Assembly: GCA_030695945.1 (NCBI GenBank)
Contig: JAUYOG010000004.1
Coordinates: forward strand, 83,448-147,447
From: Ramlibacter sp.
GTDB lineage: Bacteria > Pseudomonadota > Gammaproteobacteria > Burkholderiales > Burkholderiaceae_C
DNA length: 64,000 bases
Direction of reading: 5' to 3'
A model generated the notes under the pieces. That model saw only the letters and a program-made list of their open reading frames with translations. It had not been told where the DNA came from and searched no databases. Within the stretch, counting starts at the first letter, position 1, and each line of letters opens with the position of its first letter. The position numbers and the translations under genes were made by a program. This document shows, in pieces, positions 44,616 through 54,487 of this stretch.

Positions 44616-46421
44616 GTGATCACCCTCGACCAACTCAACGCCGCGCCGCCGCATGAAGCCGCCCGGCTGCTGGACGGCCTGTACGAACACTCGCCGTGGA
44701 TAGCGCAAGCCGCAATCGCGCACCGCCCCTTCCGCTCACTGGCCCACCTGAAGCACGCCATGGCGCGCATCGTGGCCGAAGCGGGCAGCGACGCGCAGCT
44801 GGCGCTGCTGCGCGCGCACCCCGAACTGGCGGGCAAGGCGATGGTGAGCAAGACGCTCACCGCGGAGTCGACGCACGAGCAAGGCAAGGCGGGCCTCGCC
44901 GATTGCACCCCCGAGGAGTTCGCGAAGATCCAGCTGCTCAACGCCGACTACAACGCCAAGTTCGGCTTTCCCTTCATCCTTGCCGTGCGCGGGCCGCGCG
45001 GCACCGGGCTCACGCGCCGGGAAATCATCGAGACTTTCGAACGCAGGCTGGACAACCCCGCCGACTTCGAGCTGGCCGAGTGCCTGCGCAACGTCCACCG
45101 CATCGCCGAGCTCCGGCTGAACGACAAGTTCGGCCTGGAGCCCTCGCTGGGCAACCTGCTGTGGGACTGGCACGAAACCCTGGCGCAGCACAGCGACCCG
45201 GGCTTCGCCGAGAAGGGCCAGCTCACCGTCACCTACCTCACCGATGCCCACCGCGCCTGCGCCCTGCGCATCTCGCACTGGATGCGCGATTGCGGCTTCG
45301 ATGAGGTTTCGATCGACGCGGTGGGGAACGTGGTCGGGTGCTACAAGGCAAGCCCCCACCCCAACCCTCCCCCCGAGGGGGAGGGGGCAAAGACCAAGAC
45401 GCTGATGACGGGCTCGCATTACGACACCGTGCGCAACGGCGGCAAGTACGACGGGCGGCTGGGCATCTTCACCCCGATGGCCTGCGTGCGCGAGCTTTCG
45501 CGCCAGGGCCGGCGCCTGCCCTTCAACGTCGAAGTGATCGGCTTCGCGGAAGAGGAGGGCCAGCGCTACAAGGCCACCTTCCTGGGTTCGGGCGCGCTCG
45601 TCGGCCAGTTCAACCCGCAATGGCTGGACCAGAAGGACGCCGACGGCGTCACCATGCGCGAGGCGATGCAGCATGCGGGCCTGTGCATCGCCGACATCCC
45701 CAAGCTCCGGCGCAACCCGGCGGACTACCTCGGCTTCGTCGAAGTGCATATCGAGCAGGGGCCGGTGCTCAACGAGATCGACCTGACGCTGGGCATCGTC
45801 ACGTCCATCAACGGCGGCGTGCGCTACCTGTGCGAGACGATCGGCATGGCGAGTCACGCGGGCACCACGCCGATGAACCGCCGCCGCGATGCCGCCTCCG
45901 CCGTCGCCGAGCTGGCCCTCTTCGTGGAGCAGCGCGCGGCGAAGGACGGCGACTCGGTCGGCACCATCGGCATCTGGACCGTTCCGGGCGGATCGACCAA
46001 CGTCGTCCCCGGACGCTGCCAGTTCACGCTGGACCTGCGCGCGCCCAACAACCCACAGCGCGATGCCCTGACGGCCGACGTGCTGGCCGAACTGAAAGCG
46101 ATCTGCGAGCGCCGTGGCCTGCGCTTCACCGCCGAGGAAACCATGCGCGCCTCCGCCGCGCCGAGCGCGCCCGAGTGGCAGCAGCGCTGGGAGCGGGCCG
46201 TGGATGCGCTAGGCCTCCCCGTGTACCGGATGCCCAGCGGCGCCGGGCACGACGCCATGAAGCTGCACGAGGTGATGCCGCAAGCCATGCTGTTCGTGCG
46301 CGGCCAGAACTCGGGCATCAGCCACAACCCGCTGGAGAGCACGACCAGCGACGACATCCAGCTCGGGGTGCAAGCGTTCCAGCACCTGCTGGACAACCTC
46401 GCCCAAGAGATTCAACGATGA
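44616..46421 (+). CDS. uraD-allC: Fusion of OHCU decarboxylase and allantoate amidohydrolase
   Basis: 601 residues. Residues 1-~165 are UraD (RAHPELAGKAMVSK with catalytic histidine, ESTHEQGKAGL, NAKFGFPFILAVRG). Residues ~190-601 are an M20-type allantoate amidohydrolase with metal ligands in GSHYDTVRNGGKYDGRLG, EEEGQRY, VEVHIEQGP and SGAGHDA. The two activities flank allantoinase in the pathway. The start is GTG at 44616, two bases after puuE. Residues 246-258 (SPHPNPPPEGEGA) are encoded by a dispersed repeat inserted in frame in the linker to the first metal motif. Confidence 0.88.
   Translation: MITLDQLNAAPPHEAARLLDGLYEHSPWIAQAAIAHRPFRSLAHLKHAMARIVAEAGSDAQLALLRAHPELAGKAMVSKTLTAESTHEQGKAGLADCTPEEFAKIQLLNADYNAKFGFPFILAVRGPRGTGLTRREIIETFERRLDNPADFELAECLRNVHRIAELRLNDKFGLEPSLGNLLWDWHETLAQHSDPGFAEKGQLTVTYLTDAHRACALRISHWMRDCGFDEVSIDAVGNVVGCYKASPHPNPPPEGEGAKTKTLMTGSHYDTVRNGGKYDGRLGIFTPMACVRELSRQGRRLPFNVEVIGFAEEEGQRYKATFLGSGALVGQFNPQWLDQKDADGVTMREAMQHAGLCIADIPKLRRNPADYLGFVEVHIEQGPVLNEIDLTLGIVTSINGGVRYLCETIGMASHAGTTPMNRRRDAASAVAELALFVEQRAAKDGDSVGTIGIWTVPGGSTNVVPGRCQFTLDLRAPNNPQRDALTADVLAELKAICERRGLRFTAEETMRASAAPSAPEWQQRWERAVDALGLPVYRMPSGAGHDAMKLHEVMPQAMLFVRGQNSGISHNPLESTTSDDIQLGVQAFQHLLDNLAQEIQR
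45351..45389. repeat. In-frame intragenic dispersed repeat in uraD-allC
   Basis: A G/C palindrome (CCCTCCCC...GAGGGGG) flanked by CCCCCACCCC and AGGGGGC encodes SPHPNPPPEGEGA. It resembles the intergenic CCCCCACG...CCCCCGAGGGGGC elements elsewhere in this window and interrupts an otherwise continuous hydrolase domain without a frameshift. Confidence 0.65.
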
Positions 46422-47641
46422 CCGACTACGACAAACTCGATGCGTGGGTCGATGCCAGTTTCGACGAGGAAGTGCGCTTCCTTCAGGAACTCATCCGCGT
46501 TCCCACCGACACGCCCCCCGGCGACAACGCACCGCATGCGGAGCGCACTGCCGAACTGCTGAAGACCTTCGGCTTCGAGGCCGAGAGGCATCCCGTGCCG
46601 CTGGCCGACGTGCGCGCATACGGCATGGAATCGATCACCAACCTCATCGTGCGCCGTCGCTACGGCGAGGGCCCGACGATCGCTCTCAATGCGCACGGCG
46701 ACGTGGTGCCGCCCGGCGAGGGCTGGAGCCACGACCCCTACGGCGGCGAGATCGAAGGCGGCAAGATCTACGGCCGCGCCTCCGCGGTGAGCAAGAGCGA
46801 CTTCGCGAGCTTCACCTTCGCGGTGCGGGCGCTCGAGTCGCTGCAGGCGAAGCTCAAGGGCGGCGTCGAGCTGCATTTCACCTACGACGAGGAATTCGGC
46901 GGCGAGATGGGGCCCGGCTGGCTGCTGCGAAACGGCCTGACCAGGCCCGACCTGATGATCGCCGCCGGCTTCAGCTACGAAGTCGTCACTGCGCACAACG
47001 GCTGCCTGCAACTGGAAGTGACAGTGCACGGAAAGATGGCGCATGCCGCGATCCCGCATACCGGTGTGGACGCGCTGCAGGGCGCGGTGCAGGTCCTCAA
47101 CGCCTTGTACGCGCAGAACCGGCTGTACAAGGGCATCACGTCGCAGGTGCCCGGCATCACGCATCCCTACCTCAACGTGGGGCGCATCGAGGGCGGGACC
47201 AACACCAACGTCGTGCCTGGCAAGGTCGTGTTCAAGCTGGATCGGCGCATGATCCCGGAGGAATTACCCGCGCAGGTGGAAGCGGACATCCGGCGCGTCA
47301 TCGCCGACGCCGCGGCGCTGTGCCCCGGCGTCACCGTGGAGATCAGGCGCTTGCTGCTGGCCAACGCCATGCGCCCGCTGCCGGGCAACAAGCCGCTGGT
47401 GGAAGCCATCCAGAAGCACGGCGAAGCAGTCTTCGGCGAGGCCATCCCCGCGATGGGCACGCCGCTGTACACCGATGTGCGCCTCTACGCGGAAGCCGGC
47501 ATCCCCGGCGTGATCTATGGCGCGGGCCCGCGTACCGTGCTGGAGTCCCATGCCAAGCGGTCGGACGAGCGGCTGGACCTGGAAGACCTGCGCCGGGCGA
47601 CGAAGGTCATCGCACGGACCTTGCGGGACCTGCTGGGCTGA
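46418..47641 (+). CDS. M20-family metallohydrolase (ArgE/DapE/CPG2-like)
   Basis: 407 residues. Metal sites: LNAHGDVVPPGEGW (first ligand), the ASAVSKSDFA region, catalytic YDEEFGGEMG, and the C-terminal SHAKRSDE histidine. A dimerisation lid follows VHGKMAHAA. Its ATG overlaps the uraD-allC stop. In this purine cluster the substrate could be ureidoglycine/ureidoglycolate or a related N-carbamoyl compound, but sequence alone does not say. Confidence 0.82.
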   Translation: MTDYDKLDAWVDASFDEEVRFLQELIRVPTDTPPGDNAPHAERTAELLKTFGFEAERHPVPLADVRAYGMESITNLIVRRRYGEGPTIALNAHGDVVPPGEGWSHDPYGGEIEGGKIYGRASAVSKSDFASFTFAVRALESLQAKLKGGVELHFTYDEEFGGEMGPGWLLRNGLTRPDLMIAAGFSYEVVTAHNGCLQLEVTVHGKMAHAAIPHTGVDALQGAVQVLNALYAQNRLYKGITSQVPGITHPYLNVGRIEGGTNTNVVPGKVVFKLDRRMIPEELPAQVEADIRRVIADAAALCPGVTVEIRRLLLANAMRPLPGNKPLVEAIQKHGEAVFGEAIPAMGTPLYTDVRLYAEAGIPGVIYGAGPRTVLESHAKRSDERLDLEDLRRATKVIARTLRDLLG

Positions 47642-47657
47642 GGCAGCTGCGGAGCGA

Positions 47658-48572
47658 TCACGCCTTCGGTACCGCCTCCCACCAGCGCGGCCCGAACCGC
47701 CCCTGCAGGAAGGCGACGAAAGCCTGCACCTTGCCCGGCACCAGCTTGGGTGACGGGAAGACGGCGTGGATCTCCTGCTCGGGCAAGGTGTAGTCCTTCA
47801 TCACCTCCACGACCTGGCCCGATGCCAGCGAATCGCCCGCCACGTAGCGCGGCAAGGCCGCGATGCCCAGGCCGTTGCGCGCCGCGGCGAGCACCGCGGA
47901 GAGGTTGTTGGATCGCAGCTTGCCCGTCATCGGCACCGTCACGGGCTCGCCCTTGGCCGACGACAGCCGCCACACGTCGTCGCCCTGCACGGTGCTGTAG
48001 ATCAGCGCGTCGTGGCCGCCCAGGTCCGCGGCGCGCTTGGGTACGCCGTGCTTCTTCAGGTACTTCGGCGCGGCCACCATCACCCAGGGGTTCATGCCCA
48101 GGAAGCGCGCGCCGAGCGTGGAATCGGCCAGCTTGCCCATCCGCACCGCCACGTCCAGGCCCTGCGCCACGAGGTCGGTGTAACGGTCGTCGAAGCTCAG
48201 GTCCACCCGCACCTGCGGATGCCTGGCCATGAAGTCCAGCGCCAGCGGCACCACCACGCGCCGCCCGAACGCCACCGATGTGCCGATGCGCAGCACGCCC
48301 TGCGCCTGCGTCTGGCGCAGCTTCACGATGCTGTCGGCCTCTTCCACCTCGCGCACGATGTTCTTGCACTTCTCGTAGTACAGCGCGCCCGATTCGGTGA
48401 GGCTCACGCCGCGCGTGTTGCGATTGAGCAGGCGCACCTTCAGCCGCGCCTCGGTCGCGGCGACCTGCTTGGTCACCGTCGGCTGGGTGGTGGCGAACTC
48501 CTTCGCCGCCTTCGAGAAGCTGCCCGTCTCGACGACGCGCACGAACATGTGCATGGCCTGGAGTCTGTCCAT
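47658..48572 (-). CDS. LysR-family transcriptional regulator
   Basis: 304 residues: DNA-binding domain (FSKAAKEFATTQPTVTKQVAATE; RNTRGVSLTESG) plus ligand domain. It is convergent with the M20 gene and has a long upstream region with structured repeats before the MacB-like genes. The target is unknown; it belongs to the large group of Burkholderiales LysR proteins without a defined ligand. Confidence 0.84.
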   Translation of the reverse strand: MDRLQAMHMFVRVVETGSFSKAAKEFATTQPTVTKQVAATEARLKVRLLNRNTRGVSLTESGALYYEKCKNIVREVEEADSIVKLRQTQAQGVLRIGTSVAFGRRVVVPLALDFMARHPQVRVDLSFDDRYTDLVAQGLDVAVRMGKLADSTLGARFLGMNPWVMVAAPKYLKKHGVPKRAADLGGHDALIYSTVQGDDVWRLSSAKGEPVTVPMTGKLRSNNLSAVLAAARNGLGIAALPRYVAGDSLASGQVVEVMKDYTLPEQEIHAVFPSPKLVPGKVQAFVAFLQGRFGPRWWEAVPKA

Positions 48573-48609
48573 CGAGCGATCATAGCGGGCGTGGGTTTGT
48601 CATCGCGTC

Positions 48610-48843
48610 GCGTCAGGCGGTACCCGGCAACGGCTCATACTGTGACGGTCGTCGCTGTCGCGACGACTCCGCTCCGCTACCCTCGGCCTGGGGCCGGCGC
48701 CGCAAAACTCACTCCGCGCCCCGAAGGGCGCTGCGTTCAAACACTTGCGGCGAGCATGAAACGAAGCGCGCTGCGCGCGCCCGTCCCCAGGCCGAGCCGC
48801 TACGCCGCCACAGAAATCGCCGCCGCCGGGCACCGCCTGACGC
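48610..48843. repeat. Structured repeat, copy B (conserved core, 19-bp arms)
   Basis: Outer arms 48610-48628 and 48825-48843 are inverted copies with one mismatch (GCGTCAGGCGGT half). A second pair, 48681-48692 and 48785-48796 (CTCGGCCTGGGG), is perfect. The core 48703-48780 matches about three quarters of positions with 63896-63974 near the right edge, including CTCACT-CGCGCCC and GAGCATG, while the arms differ. No protein is encoded. Confidence 0.65.
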
Positions 48844-48856
48844 TCAGGTGACCTGC

Positions 48857-48953
48857 GGGCACGCCACCGGTTGGCGCGCCAACTGTGTGTGTGCAAAGCC
48901 GACCGCCTTGTCGCGCGACACAGCCCACCCGTGCGCGGCTTTGCACGCGAGGT
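48857..48953. repeat. Hairpin repeat shared with the 32231 and 63801 copies
   Basis: 48891-48901 and 48936-48946 form a perfect 11-bp stem (GTGCAAAGCCG). In reverse complement the segment matches 63803-63855 over most of its length (ACCTCGCG, CAAAGCCGCG, GGGTGGGCTGTG, CGACAAGGCGGTCGGCT). The adjoining GGCACGCCACCG and TTGGCGCGCCAA (48858-48882) recur at 32430-32453. With copy B it fills the 416 bp between the LysR gene and the ABC permease; the rest of that gap shows nothing further. Confidence 0.65.
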
Positions 48954-48988
48954 CTAGGCAAGCAATAAGGAGGAGCAGTGAGAATCCA

Positions 48989-50196
<1,208 letters not shown>

Positions 50197-50197
<1 letters not shown>

Positions 50198-50946
50198 CAG
50201 GATGCCTCCGCGGGCGCCGCGTGTTCGGGCAGCCCCGGCGTGCGCACGTCGCTCTCGATGCGGCCGTCCACGAAGCGGATGATGCGGCGCGCGTAAGCCG
50301 CCATGTCGCTCTCGTGCGTGACCATCACGATGGTGATGCCGCGATCGACGTTCAGTGCACGCAGCAGTTCCATGATCTCGCGGCTGCGCTGGGTGTCCAG
50401 GTTGCCGGTGGGCTCGTCGGCCAGCAGCACGGTGGGCTTGGTGACGAGCGCGCGCGCGATCGCCACGCGCTGCTGCTGGCCGCCGGATAACTCGCCGGGG
50501 TTGTGGTGTTCCCAGCCGGCCAGCCCGACCGACGCGAGCGCTTCCACCGCGGCGCCTCGCCGGGCCTTCGCGCTTTCCCCGCGGTACAGCAGCGGCAGCT
50601 CCACGTTCTCCTGCGCGCTGGTGCGCGGCAGCAGGTTGAAGCCCTGGAACACGAAGCCCAGGTGGCGGCGGCGCAGCCGCGCGCGCTGGTCGCGCGAGAG
50701 TTTGTGCACCGCCGCGCCCTGGAACAGGTATTCGCCGCTGGTGGGCGTGTCCAGGCAGCCGATCATGTTCATCGCGGTGGACTTGCCCGAGCCGCTGGGG
50801 CCCATGATCGCGACGAACTCGCCGGCGGCGATGTCCAGGCTCACGTCGCGAAGCGCATGCACGGCCGCCTGGCCCTCGCCATAGACCTTGCTGATGCCGC
50901 GCAGGCGGATCAGCGGAACGTCCGTGGCCGCGGTCGCTCCGTTCAC
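50197..50946 (-). CDS. ABC transporter ATPase (MacB-type)
   Basis: 249 residues. Walker A GPSGSGKST, Q-loop VFQGFNLL, signature LSGGQQQRV, Walker B VLLADEPTGNLD, H-loop VTHES. LolD/MacB branch. The start is GTG at 50946, overlapping the macA stop (GTGA). The order macA-ATPase-permease is on one transcript after the outer-membrane factor gene. Confidence 0.9.
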
Positions 50947-52208
50947 TTGGCGCTTCCGGTGGTCTGCTCCGTGATCACCCGCATGCCGGGCTGGAGCTTG
51001 TCGCTGGTGACTTCGGTCATCCGGCCGTCGGTGGCGCCGGTGCGCACCAGCATGGCTTCCGGCGTTCCATCCTGCAGCACCCAGACCGTGCGTTCGGCTC
51101 CGGCCTGCGCGCCCGCGCGGCGCGTGCGCTGGCCGGGCATGCGCGGCATCAGGGTCGCAACGATGCTGGTGTTGGCGGCGGCCGGCGGGGTGAAACGCAG
51201 CGCGGCGTTCGGCACCTGCACCACGTCCACCCGCTCGGCCGCGATCACCAGGGCGCTGGCGGTCATGCCGGGGCGCAGTGTCAGGTCGGCGTTGTCCACG
51301 CGCAGTTCGGCGATGTAGGTGACGACGTTGTCCTTGGTCGTGGAACCGTAGCTCACGCGCGTGACCGTGGCCGGGTAGCTGCGGCTTGGGTACGCGCTGA
51401 CGGTGAAAGTCGCCTTTTGGCCGTCACGCACCTGGCCGACGTCGGCTTCATCGACGTTCACCGCGAGCTTCATCTGGGCCAGGTCCTCGGCCAGCGTGAA
51501 CAGCGTCACCGCCTGCAGGGATGCCGCGACGGCATTGCCGGGGTCCACCGAGCGTGACAGCACCACGCCGTTGATCGGCGAGCGGATCGATGCCTTTCGC
51601 AGGCTGGTCTCGTCGGCGCTCAGCGCGGCCTTCGCGTCGGCCACGCCCGCTTGCGCGCTCGCGGCTTCCGCCTGCGCCCGCGCGAGCACCGCCTTCGCGG
51701 ACGCGAGCTCGGCCTGCGACGGCACGCGCCCGCCGCTCAGGCGCGCGACTTCCTCCAGCCGCTGCAGGTTGCCGGTCGCTTCCTGGACCGTGGCCTGCGC
51801 CTGGCGCACGCGGGCCTGCCCGACGTCGAGCGCGGCCCGCGAACGCGTGACCTGGTCGTTCAGCCGGCTCATGTCCAGCTCGGCCAGCACCTGGCCCTTC
51901 TTCACGCGGTCGTTCACGTCCACCAGCACGCGCGCCACCGTGCCGGACAGCTCGCTGCCGATGTCGGCCTTGTTGGTGGGCTGCAGCGTGCCGTTGGCGG
52001 TGACGGTGACGACCAGCCGCCCGCGCGTGACCTGTTCGGTCACATAGCGCGGCTTGGCGTCGGCGGTGCGCTTGCCCTGCCAGAACCACAGCCCGGCGGC
52101 GGTCGCCGCGACCAGCAGCACGATGCCCCAGGTGGTGGGCCGGCGCCACCACGTGCGCTCGCCGTCGCCGCCGAGCAGCGAGGCCTTCAGGGTGGAAGCG
52201 GTACTCAC
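50943..52208 (-). CDS. macA: MacA-like periplasmic adaptor protein
   Basis: 421 residues: a membrane anchor (~25-45, GIVLLVAATAAGLWFWQ), lipoyl/barrel-sandwich halves (GTVARVLVDVNDRVKKGQ and SPINGVVLSRSVDPG) around a helical hairpin (~105-190), then beta-barrel and membrane-proximal domains. It links the ABC pump to the outer-membrane channel. The start is GTG at 52208, overlapping the stop of the preceding gene; an in-frame upstream extension would lie within the channel gene. Confidence 0.88.
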   Translation of the reverse strand: MSTASTLKASLLGGDGERTWWRRPTTWGIVLLVAATAAGLWFWQGKRTADAKPRYVTEQVTRGRLVVTVTANGTLQPTNKADIGSELSGTVARVLVDVNDRVKKGQVLAELDMSRLNDQVTRSRAALDVGQARVRQAQATVQEATGNLQRLEEVARLSGGRVPSQAELASAKAVLARAQAEAASAQAGVADAKAALSADETSLRKASIRSPINGVVLSRSVDPGNAVAASLQAVTLFTLAEDLAQMKLAVNVDEADVGQVRDGQKATFTVSAYPSRSYPATVTRVSYGSTTKDNVVTYIAELRVDNADLTLRPGMTASALVIAAERVDVVQVPNAALRFTPPAAANTSIVATLMPRMPGQRTRRAGAQAGAERTVWVLQDGTPEAMLVRTGATDGRMTEVTSDKLQPGMRVITEQTTGSAK

Positions 52209-53629
52209 GATGGGTTCCCCGGGTTCGTGGCGGCGGGGCCCCACCCGCCGCCGTGCGCCTTGTACAGGCGCACGTGGTTGGTGGCCAGCTCGGTCTGCGC
52301 CGAGGCCAGGCTGTCCTGCACGTTGAGCAGCGTGCGCTGGGTCTCCAGGACGGTCTGGAAATCGATCAGGCCGCTGGTGTAGCGGTTGTTCGCCAGCAGG
52401 ACGGCATCGCGGGTGGACAGCAGCGCGGACTCGAGCGCCCCCACGCGATCGCGTGACGCCGCGAGCGCCCAGAGCGCGTCCTCGACTTCCTGCAGGGCCG
52501 TAAGCACCCGCGCGCGGTACGACTGCCGCGCGGCGTCGAACGCCGCCTCCTGCGCCGCGAGCTGCGCGTCCAGGCGGCCGCGGTCGAACAGTGTCTGCCC
52601 GATGCTCGCCACCAGTGAACGCGCGGCGTCGATGCTGCCGATCGAGCCGAGCGTCGCGGCGCTCCAGGCGAGCGACGCGCGCAATTGCACGGCGGGCCTT
52701 CGCAGGGCATCGGCCTGGGACACGCGCTCGGCCGCAGCGCGCAACTGCCATTCCGCGGCCAGCACGTCGGGCCGCTGGCGCAGGGTGGCGGCGGGGATCG
52801 CCAGCGCGAGGTCCGCGGGGGCCCGGGGAAGCGCGGCGGCCGTTGCCAGCTGGGCATCGAGCGCGGCGGGCGGCCGGCCGGTGAGGACGGCCAGCGCATG
52901 GCTTGTTTGCGCGATGCTCGCGCGCAGCACGGGCAGCTGCGCGCGCGTCTGCTCCACCGCGCTGCGCGCCTGCGAGGTCTCCAGCGACGAGCCGAGGCCG
53001 GCCTGCTCACGCCACTGCGCGATCTGCAGCGTCTGCTCCTGCGCGGCGAGGTTCTCGCGTGCGAATGCGGCGCGGGCCTGCGAGCCGCGCAGCTGCAGGT
53101 AGCTCGTCGCGACTTCTGCCGCCACCGACACCTCGGTGCCGGCGAGGGTCAGGGCGCGTGCCTGGGCGGTGGCTTCCGCCACGCCCACGCCGTGGCGCGA
53201 TGCGCCGAAGATGTCCGGCTCCCAGGCCGCGTCGAAGCCGGCGTCGAAGAGGCTGCCGGCCGACGCGCCGCCGCCGCTGCTGCGCCGCGCCGAGGCGGAC
53301 ACGGACAGGGTGGGCCAGAGGCCCGCCGCCGCGGCGTCGCGCAGCGCCCGTGCTTCGCGGAGATTGGCCTGCGCGATCCCCAGGTCGGTGTTGGCGCGCT
53401 GGGCCGCGTCCACCAGTTCCACCAGCAGCGGATCGCCGAAGCCCCGCCACCACAGCGCCAGCGGCTGCGAGCCGCCGCTGCCGGGCTGCGACCAGCCGGC
53501 CGGGACGTCGACACCGGCATCGGCGGGCGCGGCGGGGAGGTACGGCGCGCAGCCGGCAGCCAAAAGTACGCCCAGCAGGGCCGCGGACAGCTTCGCGGGC
53601 CCCGGCAGGTGGGGCGAGAGGGTATGCAC
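52205..53629 (-). CDS. Outer-membrane efflux lipoprotein (TolC/NodT family)
   Basis: 474 residues. Signal peptide with lipobox LLAAGC (cysteine near residue 27), then two OEP repeats (e.g. ANTDLGIAQANLREARALRD; TSGLIDFQTVLETQRTLLNVQDSLA). It is the outer channel for the MacA/MacB exporter encoded immediately after. The start is GTG at 53629, close to the hydrophobic signal. Confidence 0.88.
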   Translation of the reverse strand: MHTLSPHLPGPAKLSAALLGVLLAAGCAPYLPAAPADAGVDVPAGWSQPGSGGSQPLALWWRGFGDPLLVELVDAAQRANTDLGIAQANLREARALRDAAAAGLWPTLSVSASARRSSGGGASAGSLFDAGFDAAWEPDIFGASRHGVGVAEATAQARALTLAGTEVSVAAEVATSYLQLRGSQARAAFARENLAAQEQTLQIAQWREQAGLGSSLETSQARSAVEQTRAQLPVLRASIAQTSHALAVLTGRPPAALDAQLATAAALPRAPADLALAIPAATLRQRPDVLAAEWQLRAAAERVSQADALRRPAVQLRASLAWSAATLGSIGSIDAARSLVASIGQTLFDRGRLDAQLAAQEAAFDAARQSYRARVLTALQEVEDALWALAASRDRVGALESALLSTRDAVLLANNRYTSGLIDFQTVLETQRTLLNVQDSLASAQTELATNHVRLYKAHGGGWGPAATNPGNPS

Positions 53630-53684
53630 GATTCAATTTAGTGCCGCGGCCGCGGTCCGCGGTTGACCCGCCGCAAGGTTCGGT

Positions 53685-53900
53685 TCAGCGGCGAGGCGTG
53701 TGCGGCTTGGGGATCACCGACGGCGGCGCGACCTCGCGGCCCACGACCGCCCGCGCATACAGGTAGTCGATCCGCTCGCGCTCCGTGAGGCCATCGAGTT
53801 CGACGCGGCCCGCGGGATCGCACGGAAACGCATAACCCTCGCCGCCGTCCTCGAGCGCCAGGAAGCGCAGCTCGTGGTTCTCGCGCACTGGAAAATCCAT
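53685..53900 (-). CDS. Small conserved hypothetical protein
   Basis: 71 residues from ATG 53900; 14 more in-frame residues are possible from 53942. Acidic and basic residues are evenly spread; ENHELRFLALEDGGEGYAFP and YLYARAVVGRE look conserved in small Burkholderiales proteins (recollection, not checked). No signal peptide or known domain. It is divergent from uspA with 122 bp between, which includes an Anr-like site. Confidence 0.55.
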   Translation of the reverse strand: MDFPVRENHELRFLALEDGGEGYAFPCDPAGRVELDGLTERERIDYLYARAVVGREVAPPSVIPKPHTPRR

Positions 53901-53956
53901 GATGAGTATCCCGTCGAGGTCATGTAGCCATATTGGCCGCATCGGCGGCGCGCGCG

Positions 53957-53970
53957 TTGAGATTTCTCAA
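53957..53970. promoter_or_regulatory. FNR/Anr-like site before uspA
   Basis: TTGAGATTTCTCAA keeps the TTGA-N6-TCAA dyad, with G/C in place of the inner T/A. A -10-like TACACT at 53990-53995 would put the centre about 38-41 bp before transcription start. Anr control of usp genes under low oxygen is known in Pseudomonas. Confidence 0.6.
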
Positions 53971-54022
53971 GCGGAACCGACTGGATGCTTACACTAGGGC
54001 CATGCGGCCTTAAGGAGGTGTC

Positions 54023-54472
54023 ATGTACCAGCGAATCCTCGTCCCCGTCGATGGCAGCGCAACCGCGCAGCGCGGGCTGCGCGAAGCCGTGAAACTGGCC
54101 TCCGGCCAGGCCACCCGCCTGCTTTTCCTGCATGTGGTGGACGACTACACCACGCTTTCCGAGATGACTTCGGCCTCGGGCTACGAAGACATGCTCAAGC
54201 GCCTGCGCCAGTACGGGCTCGATGTCCTGTCCAAGGCCAAGCGCGAGGCGGAAGCCGCCTCCGTCCATTGCGAAACCCTGCTGCGCGAGGTGACGGGCAA
54301 GCGCGTGGCCGACGTCATCGTCGAGCAGGTCGGCCAGCACGGCTGCGACCTGATCGTCATGGGCACGCACGGCCGCCGCGGCTTCACCCGCCTCACACTG
54401 GGCAGCGCCGCCGAGGGCGTCGCGCGCATCAGCCCGGTGCCGGTGTTGCTCGTGCGGGCGGACGAGTCCTAG
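54023..54472 (+). CDS. Universal stress protein UspA family
   Basis: 149 residues, complete single Usp domain. Nucleotide-binding signs are ILVPVDGSATAQRGLREA and GTHGRRGFTRLTLGSAAEGVAR (G-2x-G-9x-G-S type), so it likely binds ATP. A strong ribosome site, TAAGGAGGTG, precedes the start. It is a single-gene unit under an Anr-like site, consistent with induction under oxygen limitation. Confidence 0.9.
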   Translation: MYQRILVPVDGSATAQRGLREAVKLASGQATRLLFLHVVDDYTTLSEMTSASGYEDMLKRLRQYGLDVLSKAKREAEAASVHCETLLREVTGKRVADVIVEQVGQHGCDLIVMGTHGRRGFTRLTLGSAAEGVARISPVPVLLVRADES

Positions 54473-54487
54473 GCCCGAGCGCCACCT

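Noticed and set aside
44616..46421. Frameshift or annotation artefact joining uraD and allC
   Set aside because: The frame is open throughout, both halves keep their motifs, and UraD runs into the hydrolase domain without a stop or a credible internal ribosome site.
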